64,000 nucleotides of DNA from Algoriphagus sp. AGSA1 (GCF_021390545.1 NZ_JAJUWR010000026.1:29995-93994); one strand, 5' to 3'; shown: positions 19,306 to 29,449, counted from the first letter of the stretch. Numbers and translations are program-made. Notes: a model not told the origin generated them from the letters alone.

Positions 19306-21063
19306 ATGAATACTAAAATATTATTATTCTTTGGCATGCTCCTCATATTTTCCGGATGTCAGGATCTGATTGAGCCGGCCATAGAAAACATACAGGGACG
19401 AGAGGATATGCTGGACAGACCTCGGCTGGCACAGGGTCTCCTGATCAACGCTTATCTGAGGATTCCCACCAATGGCTGGACCTATAGTGAAATGGCCACA
19501 GATGATGCCGTCAGCAGCAATCCAACTAACGGTTTTCTAAACATGGCCACAGGTCAATGGGCTTCGAATAATGATCCCGTATCTCGGTGGACAAGCGCAC
19601 AGTCAGCTATCCAATACCTCAATGTGATGCTGGAAGATGTGGATAGTGTGGATTTTGCGGTTGACCCTATTGTAAACCAGATGTTCGTGGATAGGTTGAA
19701 GGGTGAAACCTATGGACTGCGTGCTTTATTTATGTATTATCTGCTGCAGGCGCACGGCGGACTGGCCGATGGACAATTACTAGGAGTCCCCATATTGACA
19801 GAATCCCAAAATGTAGAATCAGAATTTAATCTGCCCAGGAACACCTTTGAGGAATGTATGGCGCAGTTATATGCTGATGCTGATCGTGCCCTTGATTTAC
19901 TTCCCCTGGATTTGGGAAATATCACCGATCCTTCTCTCATTCCAGTTAAATATCAAAATGCCGGGACTGGCCAATACAACAGGGTATTTGGCGATGATGC
20001 CATACAGCTGGTATCTGGCAGAATTGTCCGTGCGGTCATGGCTCAGGCGGCATTGCTCGCCGCCAGTCCGGCATTTAATCCCAGTGGCGATGTACAGAAG
20101 TGGCAGACGGCCGCGGATCATGCCGCGTACATCCTGAACACCATCGGTGGGGTAAGCGGTTTGGCTCCGAATGGAGTCACCTGGTTTACCAACACATCTG
20201 AACTAAATTCTCTGGGAGGAGGGGTGAATCCTGCCGAGATCCTGTGGAGGACGTCCATTGGACCAAGCAACAATCTGGAACAGGACAACTACCCGCCAAC
20301 ATTATTTGGCAATGGGCTGATCAATCCTACCCAAAATTTTGTAGATGCTTTTCCTATGGTGAACGGGTATCCTATTGGGGCACAGGAAAGTGGCTATAAT
20401 CCCCAAGACCCTTATTCAGGTCGAGATCCCCGGCTGAGACACTTTGTGGTAGTGAACGGAAGCACTGCCGGGCCTAATAACAGTGTGATCACTACGGCTA
20501 TAGACGGAGGAAATAATGATGCGCTGAATAGAGTGGAAACTTCCACAAGAACAGGCTATTACCTCCGCAAGCTTCTTCGCCAAGATGTGAATCTCAATCC
20601 CAATTCTACCAACCAGCAAGTGCATGTAAAGCCGAGAATCAGATATACCGAGATTTTCCTGATCTATGCGGAAGCGGCGAACGAAGCTTATGGTCCTTCC
20701 GGAACAGGCACTGCGGGATATTCCGCTTATGATGTGATCAAGGCCATACGTCAACGAGCCGGAATCGGGTTGGAGAATGGAGACCCTTATCTGGAATCTG
20801 TACGCAATGACCAGGCAGCCATGCGTGAACTCATCCGCAATGAACGCAGACTGGAGTTGAGCTTTGAGGGATTTAGGTTCTGGGACCTGAGGAGATGGAA
20901 TGCTAATCTCACTGAGACTGCCAGAGGTATCACCATACGGGAAGGAAACCATGATCCGATGAATGTGGAGAATAGGGTGTACCAAGATCATATGATCTAT
21001 GGTCCTATTCCGTACAGTGAAACCTTGAAGTTTTCCGAACTCAAGCAAAATAACGGATGGTGA
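19306..21063 (+). CDS. SusD/RagB lipoprotein, second of the locus (XusD-like)
   Basis: A 585-residue lipoprotein with signal MLLIFSGC (lipobox Cys18). Typical SusD segments are ETYGLRALFMYYLLQAHGG in the N-terminal helical part, a YTEIFLIYAEAANEAYG helix, and the C-terminal RNERRLELSFEGFRFWDLRR with PIPYSE and LKQNNGW at the end. It is 23 bp downstream of the second SusC and should form the surface lid of that transporter. Ligand residues cannot be assigned from sequence alone. Confidence 0.9.
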   Translation: MNTKILLFFGMLLIFSGCQDLIEPAIENIQGREDMLDRPRLAQGLLINAYLRIPTNGWTYSEMATDDAVSSNPTNGFLNMATGQWASNNDPVSRWTSAQSAIQYLNVMLEDVDSVDFAVDPIVNQMFVDRLKGETYGLRALFMYYLLQAHGGLADGQLLGVPILTESQNVESEFNLPRNTFEECMAQLYADADRALDLLPLDLGNITDPSLIPVKYQNAGTGQYNRVFGDDAIQLVSGRIVRAVMAQAALLAASPAFNPSGDVQKWQTAADHAAYILNTIGGVSGLAPNGVTWFTNTSELNSLGGGVNPAEILWRTSIGPSNNLEQDNYPPTLFGNGLINPTQNFVDAFPMVNGYPIGAQESGYNPQDPYSGRDPRLRHFVVVNGSTAGPNNSVITTAIDGGNNDALNRVETSTRTGYYLRKLLRQDVNLNPNSTNQQVHVKPRIRYTEIFLIYAEAANEAYGPSGTGTAGYSAYDVIKAIRQRAGIGLENGDPYLESVRNDQAAMRELIRNERRLELSFEGFRFWDLRRWNANLTETARGITIREGNHDPMNVENRVYQDHMIYGPIPYSETLKFSELKQNNGW

Positions 21064-21118
21064 TCACGATAGAATTAAGTACGATGGTCACCTTTGATGA
21101 ACCTAATCACAAGCAACT

Positions 21119-22147
21119 ATGAAATACATTCCTTATAAAATATTGGCACTTTGCCTGTTCCTGTTTTCCTGTAAAAATGAAGATTGGGATTTCCCGAACT
21201 TTGATTATCAGACAGTCTATTTTGCATACCAGTATCCGGTAAGAACATTGACTTTGGGCGATGATATCTTTGGGACAGCCTTGGACAACGAATGGAAATT
21301 TAAAATTGTCGCCACTACGGGAGGGGTATATTCCTCACCTCAGGATGTCCATCTGGATTTTACCGTGGACGAGAGCCTTGTTGAAGGGCTGATGTTTGAT
21401 ACAGATGGCAGCGTGGTGGAGACTCTTCCTTCAGAATATTATCAGTTGGCTGCCGAAAGCATTGTAATCCCCAAAGGAGAAGTGACTGGCGGAGTGGAGA
21501 TCCAGCTGAACAGTGGGTTTTTCAATGATCCCAAATCAATCAAAAACACCTATGTGCTGCCTCTGAGAATCACGCAGATCAACAATGCAGATTCTATTCT
21601 TTCCGGTGTGCCCCAAGCAGACAATCCGAACAGAAATAATCCTAACAACTGGGCAGTACAGCCTAAGGATTTCGTGTTGTATGCTTTGAAATATGTGAAC
21701 CCTTGGCATGGAAACTATCTGCGAAGGGGGCAGGATGTGATCAAGAGTCCCGGAGGCTCTTTGGACGAAACGGTAGTCCGTCACGCCGACTTCGTAGTAA
21801 ATGATGAGATCAATTCGCTTCATACCATATCCATGAGCGAGGTGGAATTCCCCCTTGCGTTTCCTGGAGAAGACGGGGAGAATATCCCTGCGGATCTGCT
21901 TTTGACCTTCGATGAAGCCGGAAACTGTACCGTCTCCGCTTTGAGAAACGGTTATACCGCAAGCGGGACAGGAAAGTTTATCTCCAAAGGAGAAAAGAAC
22001 AGCTGGGGAAACCAGGACAGAGATGTGCTATACCTGGAGTACCAGATCAACCTACCTGAGATGCAAGTGGAAACCAAGGATACCTTGGTGGTTCGGGACA
22101 GGGGAGTTGGTTTCGAGACCTTCACTCCTTTATTGATGAACAACTAA
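21119..22147 (+). CDS. DUF1735-type surface glycan-binding lipoprotein (XusE-like)
   Basis: A 342-residue lipoprotein with signal ALCLFLFSC. The N-terminal half looks like a DUF1735 domain (TVYFAYQYPVRTLTLGDD, YYQLAAESIVIPKGEVTGGV, YVLPLRITQ). The C-terminal half resembles the domain often paired with it in xylan loci (DUF5627-like). It lies between the second SusD and the GH10 xylanase. This is the position of XusE in Prevotella bryantii and equivalent proteins in Bacteroides, which are surface-exposed and thought to bind xylan. The binding role is inferred from position. Confidence 0.8.
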   Translation: MKYIPYKILALCLFLFSCKNEDWDFPNFDYQTVYFAYQYPVRTLTLGDDIFGTALDNEWKFKIVATTGGVYSSPQDVHLDFTVDESLVEGLMFDTDGSVVETLPSEYYQLAAESIVIPKGEVTGGVEIQLNSGFFNDPKSIKNTYVLPLRITQINNADSILSGVPQADNPNRNNPNNWAVQPKDFVLYALKYVNPWHGNYLRRGQDVIKSPGGSLDETVVRHADFVVNDEINSLHTISMSEVEFPLAFPGEDGENIPADLLLTFDEAGNCTVSALRNGYTASGTGKFISKGEKNSWGNQDRDVLYLEYQINLPEMQVETKDTLVVRDRGVGFETFTPLLMNN

Positions 22148-22165
22148 CCTAAACGCAGTAAAATC

Positions 22166-24304
22166 ATGAAACAATTGTATGTCAAGTATTTTAGCGTTTT
22201 AGCTATTTCAGCAGGACTTGGTTCGTGCGTGGAGCATATAGAAACAGATAATTATCAGGTGGAGAAGCCGGCAAGCATAGCTGCCCAAGAGGAATTGAAT
22301 GCTTATGGAGTACTGCGCACTTATGTGGACTCTGTTGCCTATCCCAATTTCAAGTTGGGGGGTGCGGTGGAAATGTCCCAATACTCAAGCAGGGGAGTGA
22401 TGTACCGGCTTATCAACAGCAACTTCGATGAGATCACCGCCGGCTATGGCATGAAGCATGGCGCAATAGTCCAAGCCAATGGAAATATGGATTTTTCAGG
22501 CCTGAATGCCACTATCGAAGCGGCCAAGGCTGCCGGGACAAGTATATTTGGACATACCCTAGTCTGGCATGCCAACCAAAACGCAACCTATCTAAACAGT
22601 CTTTTAGAACCTTTGATCGTGGTCTCACCTCCTTTCAAAAATGATCTGGACTTGTCAGCACCTATGAACGGGGAATGGGAAGGTTGGGAGACTACCGGAG
22701 ATGTGGAAATTGGACTGGGAAAAGGAATGGGAGAGGGTACTGATGCCTTTGTACTTACTTCAGGTTCCGGTTCTTCCCCTGAAAGCGTACAGTTGATCAC
22801 TCCCGCTATTCCCGTGATTGCGGGAAAGGAGTATGAGGTGATCGTCTATGTCAAATCTGATGCCCCTGGTCTGGGCGGGATTACTTTCGAAGGGCTGACT
22901 GATAATAACCCGGAAATCGACTGGATGGATACCGGAGTGGATAGCACCGCATTCGAAACTAGTATTTCCTGGCAGGAAATCAGATTTAAGGTCAGCGATT
23001 TTGAAGGGGATTCTTTTAAAATGAAATTTAATTTCGGCTATATACCTTCCTCCTCTTACTCCATTGATATCAATAATCTATATGTGTATGATACAAACGG
23101 GGATCCAGTGATCAGCAATTTGATTGCCGACGGGGATTTTGAGAACGGTACCGGATGGGGTGGCTGGGGCAATGATTCCAGTAGAGGCATCACGGAGGAT
23201 GGGATGGGTTTTGGTGGTTCGGGCAAAGCCTTCTACGTCACAAACCCTTCTATTACGGGAGGTTTCTGGGAGGTGCAGACGGCTTATGAGCTTGCCGAAC
23301 CTCTGGCAAATGGGCAGGAATATAAATTGTCATTCTGGGTGAAAGGCGATGCGGAAGGCATCATCAGACCTGAGCTCCAGAGCCCGGATTATTCTTCCAA
23401 TGGCTTTGGACAGGTAGGGGTGACTAAGGAGTGGAAACAGGTGCAACTGACTACCATGGTGACAGCGGCTGACCGTCAGCGGTTTGTCATTTCTTACGGG
23501 GAATTTGCCGGCACAGTCTATCTGGACAACGTAGTACTGAGCAGCGCAGAGGCCACAGGTGGATCCACTACTTTGGTACCCAAAACCGAGGAGGAGAAGT
23601 CTTCCATTGTTACAGGGGAATTTGAGCGGTGGATGGAGGGGATGCTGACAGCCTCCAAGGACTATGTAAAAGCCTGGGATGTAGTGAATGAGCCAATGGA
23701 TGACGCTAATCCTTCTGAGCTTAAATCTGGAATCGGTATGTCTGATATGCCTGCCGACCTCTTCTTTTGGCAAGATTACCTTGGCAAGGATTATGCCGTC
23801 AAGGCTTTTGAACTGGCCGAGCAATACGGGAACCCTGATGATGTTCTGTTTGTGAATGATTATAATCTGGAGTATAGCCTGGAAAAATGCCAAGGGTTGA
23901 TCGATTATGTGAAGTATATCGAAAACAAAGGTGTGACGGTGGATGGTATAGGTACACAAATGCACATCAGCATAGATTCGGACAAGGAGAAGATTGTCTC
24001 CATGTTCAAAATGCTGGCCGCAACCGGAAAACTGATCAAAGTATCTGAGCTGGACGTGCGGGTAAACTCTACCAACCCTTCCTCAGAAGCACTTCAGCTA
24101 CAGCGGGAGATGTACAAGTTCGTGGCAGAAATGTATGCGGAACATATCCCCGCGGCACAACGCTATGGAATTACTGTTTGGGGAGTTACCGATAGCCCGG
24201 ATAATGCCAACTGGCTTCCGGGGGAAAAACAGGGGCTTTGGGATATCAACCTGAACAGAAAGCCTGCTTACGCCGGATTTGCTGAAGGGCTTGAAGGAAT
24301 GTAG
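22166..24304 (+). CDS. GH10 endo-1,4-beta-xylanase with tandem binding modules inserted in the catalytic domain
   Basis: A 712-residue lipoprotein (signal AISAGLGSC). The GH10 barrel begins with LGGAVEMSQYSSRG, YGMKHGAIVQANG and GHTLVWHANQN. It is interrupted at about residue 155 by two carbohydrate-binding-like beta-sandwiches (about 155-310 and 315-460; the second begins NLIADGDFENGTGWGGW and ends VYLDNVVLSS). It resumes with the acid/base in WDVVNEP (Glu509) and the nucleophile in VSELDVRV (Glu628). This split architecture is known from Bacteroidota Xyn10C-type enzymes. It sits on the cell surface and cuts xylan into oligomers for the SusCD pairs upstream. Confidence 0.93.
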   Translation: MKQLYVKYFSVLAISAGLGSCVEHIETDNYQVEKPASIAAQEELNAYGVLRTYVDSVAYPNFKLGGAVEMSQYSSRGVMYRLINSNFDEITAGYGMKHGAIVQANGNMDFSGLNATIEAAKAAGTSIFGHTLVWHANQNATYLNSLLEPLIVVSPPFKNDLDLSAPMNGEWEGWETTGDVEIGLGKGMGEGTDAFVLTSGSGSSPESVQLITPAIPVIAGKEYEVIVYVKSDAPGLGGITFEGLTDNNPEIDWMDTGVDSTAFETSISWQEIRFKVSDFEGDSFKMKFNFGYIPSSSYSIDINNLYVYDTNGDPVISNLIADGDFENGTGWGGWGNDSSRGITEDGMGFGGSGKAFYVTNPSITGGFWEVQTAYELAEPLANGQEYKLSFWVKGDAEGIIRPELQSPDYSSNGFGQVGVTKEWKQVQLTTMVTAADRQRFVISYGEFAGTVYLDNVVLSSAEATGGSTTLVPKTEEEKSSIVTGEFERWMEGMLTASKDYVKAWDVVNEPMDDANPSELKSGIGMSDMPADLFFWQDYLGKDYAVKAFELAEQYGNPDDVLFVNDYNLEYSLEKCQGLIDYVKYIENKGVTVDGIGTQMHISIDSDKEKIVSMFKMLAATGKLIKVSELDVRVNSTNPSSEALQLQREMYKFVAEMYAEHIPAAQRYGITVWGVTDSPDNANWLPGEKQGLWDINLNRKPAYAGFAEGLEGM

Positions 24305-24318
24305 CTTGGTTTGAAACT

Positions 24319-24353
24319 GGCCTGTGCACGGATGCTGTGCATAGGCCTTTTTT
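24319..24353 (+). terminator. Rho-independent terminator of the xylan operon
   Basis: GGCCTGTGCAC pairs with GTGCATAGGCC (one mismatch) around a short loop, followed by six T. It stands 15 bp after the GH10 stop and closes the susC-to-GH10 transcript. Confidence 0.85.
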
Positions 24354-24671
24354 CTGAAAGTCTAGAATAGTTCCCGCAGACCTGACTGTCGTCCAGGCAG
24401 GTTTTTCGTAGCTAAAGACGCAGATCAGCGTAGATTTCATAAATAAAGAAAGTTATTCTTTCATCTCCGTTGTGAAGCCCCAATTGATGAATGTTTTTAT
24501 TGAGAATGGTAAAGGATTTAGTATGTCTTTTGTTTAATTATAGTATTTAAAATCAGTAGATTAGATAAAGTAAATTTATGTTGAAAAGTACGTCTTTAGA
24601 TTCAAAAATGCTTTTTCAGTAAAAAAACAACTATGTAACACATTTAAATCAAACCTAAAACCTAAATAACC
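24354..24671. other. Intergenic region before the CBM48-CE1 esterase
   Basis: About 320 bp without a credible gene. The right half is AT-rich and should hold the promoter of the esterase at 24672. A weak ACCTG/CAGGT stem followed by T residues near 24381-24407 is the only structure I see. Confidence 0.5.
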
Positions 24672-25793
24672 ATGAAACAGATTCCATTTATTTTAATTTT
24701 CATTTTGACTTTCAGTAGTTCAATATGCTATTCCCAGATGGAAAACCCTCCGATAAAGGAGGATTTCAAGCCCTCATCCAAGAACCAGCCGGGTAAGGAG
24801 TACCCCCAGGTAAATTCCCAGGGATATGCCCGGTTCAGGGTAGAGGCTCCGGATGCCCAAAGTGTCAATGTGAGTTTGGGGCTAGGGGGTAGAGGAGGGA
24901 CTGACCTCACCAAGGATGCCGAGGGAGTCTGGACTGGGACTACGGCAGGCCCCATGGACGAAGGGTTTCACTACTACCACCTTACCATAGACGGAGGGGT
25001 GTTCAATGATCCCGGTGCCCAAAATTACTATGGTTCTACCCGTTGGGAAAGTGGCATAGAAATCCCCGCACATGACCAGGACTTTTATGCGCTTAAGAAT
25101 GTTCCCCATGGCCATGTTCAGCAAGTTCTATTCCCATCACCTAGTACCAATACCTCTCGAAGGGCATTTGTCTATACTCCTCCGGGATATAGTGCGGAAT
25201 CATCCAAGCGGTATCCTGTGCTTTATCTACAACATGGGTGGGGTGAGGATGAGACAGCCTGGAGCAATCAGGGGCATGCGAATCTCATTATGGATAACCT
25301 GATTGCTGAAGGAAAAATCGATCCTTTTCTTATCGTGATGACCTACGGGATGACCAATGAAGTGAAGTTTGGAGGATTGAGAGATTTCAAAATCGAGCCC
25401 TTTCAGACTGTGCTGGTAGATGAATTGATTCCTTATGTGGATGCCAATTTTAGGACAATTGCTGACCAGGATCACCGGGCTATGGCCGGACTTTCTATGG
25501 GGGGAATGGAAACTCATTCGATTACACTGAACAGGCCAGAGGTTTTTTCCCGTTATGCTTTGCTCAGTGGAGGAATCTATACCCCCGAAGAATTGAAGGA
25601 CTCCCCTAAGCCGGATTTGATCTTTATTAGTGCAGGAAGCAAGGAAAACCCTGACCGGGTGAGAACTGCGGTCACGGCCTTGAAAGAAGCCGGTTTCAAT
25701 GCCGTCTCCTATGTATCTGAAGGTACTGCCCATGAATTCCAGACTTGGAGACGGAGCTTATATGAGTTGGCTCCCATGTTGTTTTCAAAATGA
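24672..25793 (+). CDS. CE1 feruloyl/acetylxylan esterase with N-terminal CBM48-like domain
   Basis: A 373-residue secreted enzyme (signal ending near ICYSQ). The N-terminal ~110 residues form an Ig-like, CBM48-type domain (QGYARFRVEAPDAQSVNVSL, FHYYHLTIDGG). The catalytic domain has VYTPPGY, YPVLYLQHGWGEDE, nucleophile elbow AGLSMGG with Ser275, and TAHEFQTWRRSL with the catalytic His. This CBM48-CE1 layout is that of Bacteroidota ferulic acid esterases. Its own promoter region follows the terminator of the xylan operon, so it is probably a separate transcript serving the same substrate. It is an intact counterpart of the broken esterase at 6029. Confidence 0.9.
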   Translation: MKQIPFILIFILTFSSSICYSQMENPPIKEDFKPSSKNQPGKEYPQVNSQGYARFRVEAPDAQSVNVSLGLGGRGGTDLTKDAEGVWTGTTAGPMDEGFHYYHLTIDGGVFNDPGAQNYYGSTRWESGIEIPAHDQDFYALKNVPHGHVQQVLFPSPSTNTSRRAFVYTPPGYSAESSKRYPVLYLQHGWGEDETAWSNQGHANLIMDNLIAEGKIDPFLIVMTYGMTNEVKFGGLRDFKIEPFQTVLVDELIPYVDANFRTIADQDHRAMAGLSMGGMETHSITLNRPEVFSRYALLSGGIYTPEELKDSPKPDLIFISAGSKENPDRVRTAVTALKEAGFNAVSYVSEGTAHEFQTWRRSLYELAPMLFSK

Positions 25794-25827
25794 TCGTTAA
25801 ATCAGTCCGGTGTAATAAATAATGTGA

Positions 25828-25969
25828 TTATCCGCAATGATGCCAGTAACCATATTCTCTTTGCTTTACTGGACGGAAGACCGAAGAGGCCTTGACGCTA
25901 GTGTTTTCCGAATCCAATGATGCTTTTATTGTTTTACTGGCAGAAAAGCGGATATACGTAATAAATAAT
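25828..25969. repeat. Diverged direct repeat, copy 1
   Basis: This stretch shares with 26044-26200 the order ATGATGCCAGTA, TTTGCT, GAAGAC(C/T)GAAGA, a CTAG(T/C)GTT segment and, at its end, AGAAAAGCGGATATAC followed by ATAAATAAT. The two copies have diverged by substitutions and small gaps. No coding frame is kept. Confidence 0.7.
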
Positions 25970-26043
25970 TTCACAGGAGAATCTGGGAGCTGCTCCACTC
26001 ATGAAAAATTCAATCCAATTGATTCAAATCTATAAATAAAATG

Positions 26044-26200
26044 GATATACGGAATGATGCCAGTAGCCATAATTTCTTTGCTCAGCCAGACAGAAGACTG
26101 AAGACGGGTGACCGAAGCGGCCTAAATGCTAGCGTTAACCAAATTCTATTATTCTTTACCCTGATTACTGGTAGAAAAGCGGATATACATTATAAATAAT
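26044..26200. repeat. Diverged direct repeat, copy 2, leader of the second GH10 gene
   Basis: Second copy of the element at 25828-25969. Its right end lies seven bases before the start codon of the GH10 gene at 26208, so it forms the leader and probably the promoter of that gene. Copy 1 leads to no gene. Confidence 0.7.
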
Positions 26201-26207
26201 CTTAACT

Positions 26208-27335
26208 ATGATATTAAAAAGCTCATTTACCTTTGTATTACTTGGCCTACTGTTTTCGGCCAATCCTCCGAAAAATGAGGGGTTGAAAGACATATTCTCA
26301 GGAAGCTACCACATCGGGGTGGCACTTAACTCATGGCAAGTGAACAGTTCTGATGAGAAAGTCAATGCTGTTATTCAGAATAACTTCAATAGTCTAAGCC
26401 CGGAAAATGGCCTAAAATGGCAATTGGTGCATCCTGAAATAGATCGGTACAATTTCGAATTTGGTGACGAATATGTCGCGCTGGGTGAAAAAATAGGAGC
26501 GTTCACTATTGGCCATTGCCTAGTCTGGCATCAGCAGGTCCCGCGTTGGGTGTTTGTGGATGAGAATCAGGAAAAGCTGTCAAAGGAAGCATTGATCAAC
26601 AGGATGGAGGAGCATATTGAAACTGTTGCAGGGAGATATAAGGGTAAAATCCATGGTTGGGATGTAGTCAATGAAGCGTTTAATGAAGATGGGTCTTATC
26701 GGGAGTCCGATTGGTATAAAATAGCCGGAAAGGACTTTATGAAAGCCGCCTTCCGCAAGGCTCATGAGGTGGATCCGGAGGCAGAGTTATACTACAATGA
26801 CTACAATGTATGGAGAGCATCCAAGCGTAAAGGGATTCTTGACTTCGCCAAAGAAATGGTGGCGGAAGGAATCAAAGTGGATGCGATAGGAATGCAGGGA
26901 CATTATCAACTTGACACCCCGACTTTGGAAGAAATCGAGCAGGGAATTATTGACATCCACGAAGCTGGTTTCAAGGTGATGATCACTGAACTGGATGTCG
27001 ATGTACTTCCAAGACCGAGGAGAGCTGAAGGTGCGGATCTCAATATGAACTTTGCCAATTCGGATGAGTATAATCCCTTCAAAGATGGTATCACTCCGGA
27101 AGCAGAGGCCAGATTAGCCAAGCGATATGCCGATATCTTTGAGATTTATGAAAGGCATAAAGATAAGATTACAAGAGTTACGTTCTGGGGATTAGGAGAT
27201 AGAAACAGCTGGCTAAACAATTTCCCGGTTCGTGGCAGGACAAATTATCCTTTGTTATTCGACAGAAATCTGGATCCTAAAACTGATGTGATCGAAAAAA
27301 TAGCCAGTGTGGTAAAAAGTCAACCTAAAAATTGA
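26208..27335 (+). CDS. GH10 endo-1,4-beta-xylanase, single-domain
   Basis: A 375-residue GH10 enzyme with a hydrophobic N-terminus that should act as a signal peptide. It has no lipobox cysteine, so a periplasmic location is likely. Conserved blocks are NSLSPENGLKWQ, GHCLVWHQQVPRW, the acid/base in WDVVNEAFN (Glu156), YYNDYNVW, GMQGHYQL, the nucleophile in ITELDVDVLP (Glu261) and VTFWGLGDRNSWL. It lacks the inserted modules of the first GH10. It would trim oligosaccharides already imported by SusCD. The gene lies 414 bp after the esterase with its own leader. Confidence 0.93.
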   Translation: MILKSSFTFVLLGLLFSANPPKNEGLKDIFSGSYHIGVALNSWQVNSSDEKVNAVIQNNFNSLSPENGLKWQLVHPEIDRYNFEFGDEYVALGEKIGAFTIGHCLVWHQQVPRWVFVDENQEKLSKEALINRMEEHIETVAGRYKGKIHGWDVVNEAFNEDGSYRESDWYKIAGKDFMKAAFRKAHEVDPEAELYYNDYNVWRASKRKGILDFAKEMVAEGIKVDAIGMQGHYQLDTPTLEEIEQGIIDIHEAGFKVMITELDVDVLPRPRRAEGADLNMNFANSDEYNPFKDGITPEAEARLAKRYADIFEIYERHKDKITRVTFWGLGDRNSWLNNFPVRGRTNYPLLFDRNLDPKTDVIEKIASVVKSQPKN

Positions 27336-27783
27336 ACGGATAATATTAATAACCTGATAAGACAATATACTAGTTTCCATGAGAGGCCCGCTGTTTTTGT
27401 TGCAAACCCAAAGTATCTGTTTTGCACAAAGAAAATGGGCCTCTTGTTTTTATTAAGGCCACTAGTGGGCTGGGATTAGATTAATTTATTTAGACCATGA
27501 TTTCCTACTGGCAGGCCCACGGCATCATTACCATACCTATTGCACCCTATAGCCTGGCTGCTCTCCAGTGACAAATCATAGGCTATGTTCCGATAAATCA
27601 ACTAGTGAGTCGCATCGGGATGATTCATAATCTAGTCAGAGTTTTCAACCTCTGGAATTTTCAATTGCAATATGATTTGACAAGTCCCATAGGGGTGGAT
27701 GATATCTATTAAACACCATACAAGATTTTCAATGTAGAAAATAGTTGGTTTGAAATTGATTCATAGCGTTATCAGTTTTCGGA
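27336..27783. other. Intergenic region after the xylan locus
   Basis: About 450 bp without a credible gene. A 7 bp stem (GAGGCCC at 27383 with GGGCCTC at 27437) with a long loop and a following TTGTTTTT may end the GH10 transcript. I see nothing else. Confidence 0.5.
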
Positions 27784-27816
27784 AAAAAAGGTGGCAGAAC
27801 ATTCTGTCACCTTTTT
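27784..27816 (-). terminator. Terminator between convergent GH10 and SusD genes
   Basis: An AAAGGTG..CAGAA / TTCTG..CACCTTT stem is flanked by an A run on the left and a T run on the right, so it can work in both directions. On the - strand it lies about 75 bp beyond the SusD stop at 27892. Confidence 0.75.
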
Positions 27817-27891
27817 AGAGTTAAAACCCGATTTTTTACCAAAAATGTCCTTTGAGAAGAACATTGGTGCTATGTGTACTCTACCAGAAAT

Positions 27892-29445
27892 CTAGGGAAT
27901 ATCCCAAAATACCCTGGAAAGTAAATTGTCTCCGCCCATAGCTTCAGATGCCGCAGTGTAATTTTCCGTATTGGTAGAACCTTCATAGTCTGGATAGGAC
28001 AGTCGTCTTGCAAACCCACCTAGAAGATTATTGTTGGAGAGATTTGGGCTTAGTTCAGGGAATCCGCTCCTTCTGAAATTCGCGAAAGCTTCCGTGCCAT
28101 TCCTGATGTTTGCTATCCAATATTGGGTATTGATAAGTTTCAGGGCGTCTGTTGAACTATATGCAACTCCATCTTGGGCCAAGTATGTTTCGATCTCCGA
28201 ATCAGTGATCGGGTCAGTTTGAGGATAAAGCTCATATACCTTCAAATCAGCTCTTACACCATTTTCGTAATAAGTCTGTGCATTTCCAGCTATCCATCCT
28301 CTGAATGCGGCCTCGGCTAGCAGAAAAGATGTCTGCGCATACGTAACCCAAAAATCAGGTGCCGCCGGTGACACCACTGAATAAATATTCATCTGGGAAT
28401 AGTCAAGTCCACCACCCCGGGCTCCCCGGTAAGGGCCATTTGGATCCGCCAGATCGGTACTGATCACGCCCACGGGAACACCATGTTGGTTAGCCAATTC
28501 AGTATCTGGATCAAGATCATTTGCCACAGCCGCAGGATCCTCATAAATGGCCAGTATATATTGACCTCTGGGATCATTTGTTGACTTGAGTTGGTTCACA
28601 AATGGCTCAGCCGCATAATTGAAATAGGAGAAATTCCTCAAGTTGCTGTTTTCATTCTGGGTATATAAGGTTCCATCGTATTTCACATAGGCATTGTCAG
28701 CGTTGGAAGTCATCACACCGGCATTAAATGCTTGGGTCACTATGGCTTGTGCTTTGGATTCATCTATTTTTGAGTAGCGCATACCTAGCCTTAGAAGTAG
28801 CGAATTGCCCAGTTTCTTCCACTGCTCTACCTGTGCTGAGGCATTTCCTGATGGATTTTCACTGTTGCTGCCAAAAAATAAATCTTCTGCCACATAGTCC
28901 GCAGACGGATTCAGCGCTGATACGGCTTCAGTCAGTTCCTTTCGCAGATCTTCGTATATAACCGCATCGTCATCATAAGCGGGAAAGAATATCCCTTCAG
29001 TAACCGCCTTGCCGGCATCGAAATAGGGTACGTCTCCATAGGAGTCAACCAAGCCCATGAATACCTGGGCTTTCCATATCCTCAGCATATTGTACAGATT
29101 ACTTCGCTCGGTATCCTCACCTAATAGGCTCATGGCCTGCATCATGTTCTTAATGGGGCCTGGGTAGGATTGATCCCATTTGGGATTACTTACTCCATCT
29201 ATATCCTCATTGAAATTAAATCCCAATGTTGCACCTTGGTTGTATGGATTTACAAATTGCTGGACAATGGTATGTTCTGCCGTCCAATTTCCCAAATGAG
29301 TTCTTTGGGCTCCGGCAAACAACAAAGCCGGGTCAATTTCTGTCACTGCATAAGGATTAGTATTGATTTCTATAAAATCCTTGTCACAGCTCCCCAAAAG
29401 GAGTAGGGTGGTTACCAATAGAATATATTGCTTGAATGATTTCAT
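27892..29445 (-). CDS. SusD-like lipoprotein (SusD/RagB, SusD_2 type)
   Basis: A 517-residue lipoprotein when started at the Met directly before the signal KSFKQYILLVTTLLLLGSC (the frame extends six codons further). It begins DKDFIEINTNPYAVTEIDPALLFAGAQ (given here in parts: NTNPYAVTEIDPALLF), typical of the SusD_2 subgroup. It has NMLRIWKAQVFMGLVDSYGDVPY in the helical part and FWVTYAQTSFLLAEAAFRGW later. It starts a few bases after the SusC stop (the untrimmed frame overlaps it) and forms that transporter's lid. The glycan is unknown; no glycosidase is encoded beside it. Confidence 0.9.
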   Translation of the reverse strand: MKSFKQYILLVTTLLLLGSCDKDFIEINTNPYAVTEIDPALLFAGAQRTHLGNWTAEHTIVQQFVNPYNQGATLGFNFNEDIDGVSNPKWDQSYPGPIKNMMQAMSLLGEDTERSNLYNMLRIWKAQVFMGLVDSYGDVPYFDAGKAVTEGIFFPAYDDDAVIYEDLRKELTEAVSALNPSADYVAEDLFFGSNSENPSGNASAQVEQWKKLGNSLLLRLGMRYSKIDESKAQAIVTQAFNAGVMTSNADNAYVKYDGTLYTQNENSNLRNFSYFNYAAEPFVNQLKSTNDPRGQYILAIYEDPAAVANDLDPDTELANQHGVPVGVISTDLADPNGPYRGARGGGLDYSQMNIYSVVSPAAPDFWVTYAQTSFLLAEAAFRGWIAGNAQTYYENGVRADLKVYELYPQTDPITDSEIETYLAQDGVAYSSTDALKLINTQYWIANIRNGTEAFANFRRSGFPELSPNLSNNNLLGGFARRLSYPDYEGSTNTENYTAASEAMGGDNLLSRVFWDIP

Positions 29446-29449
29446 GGCT

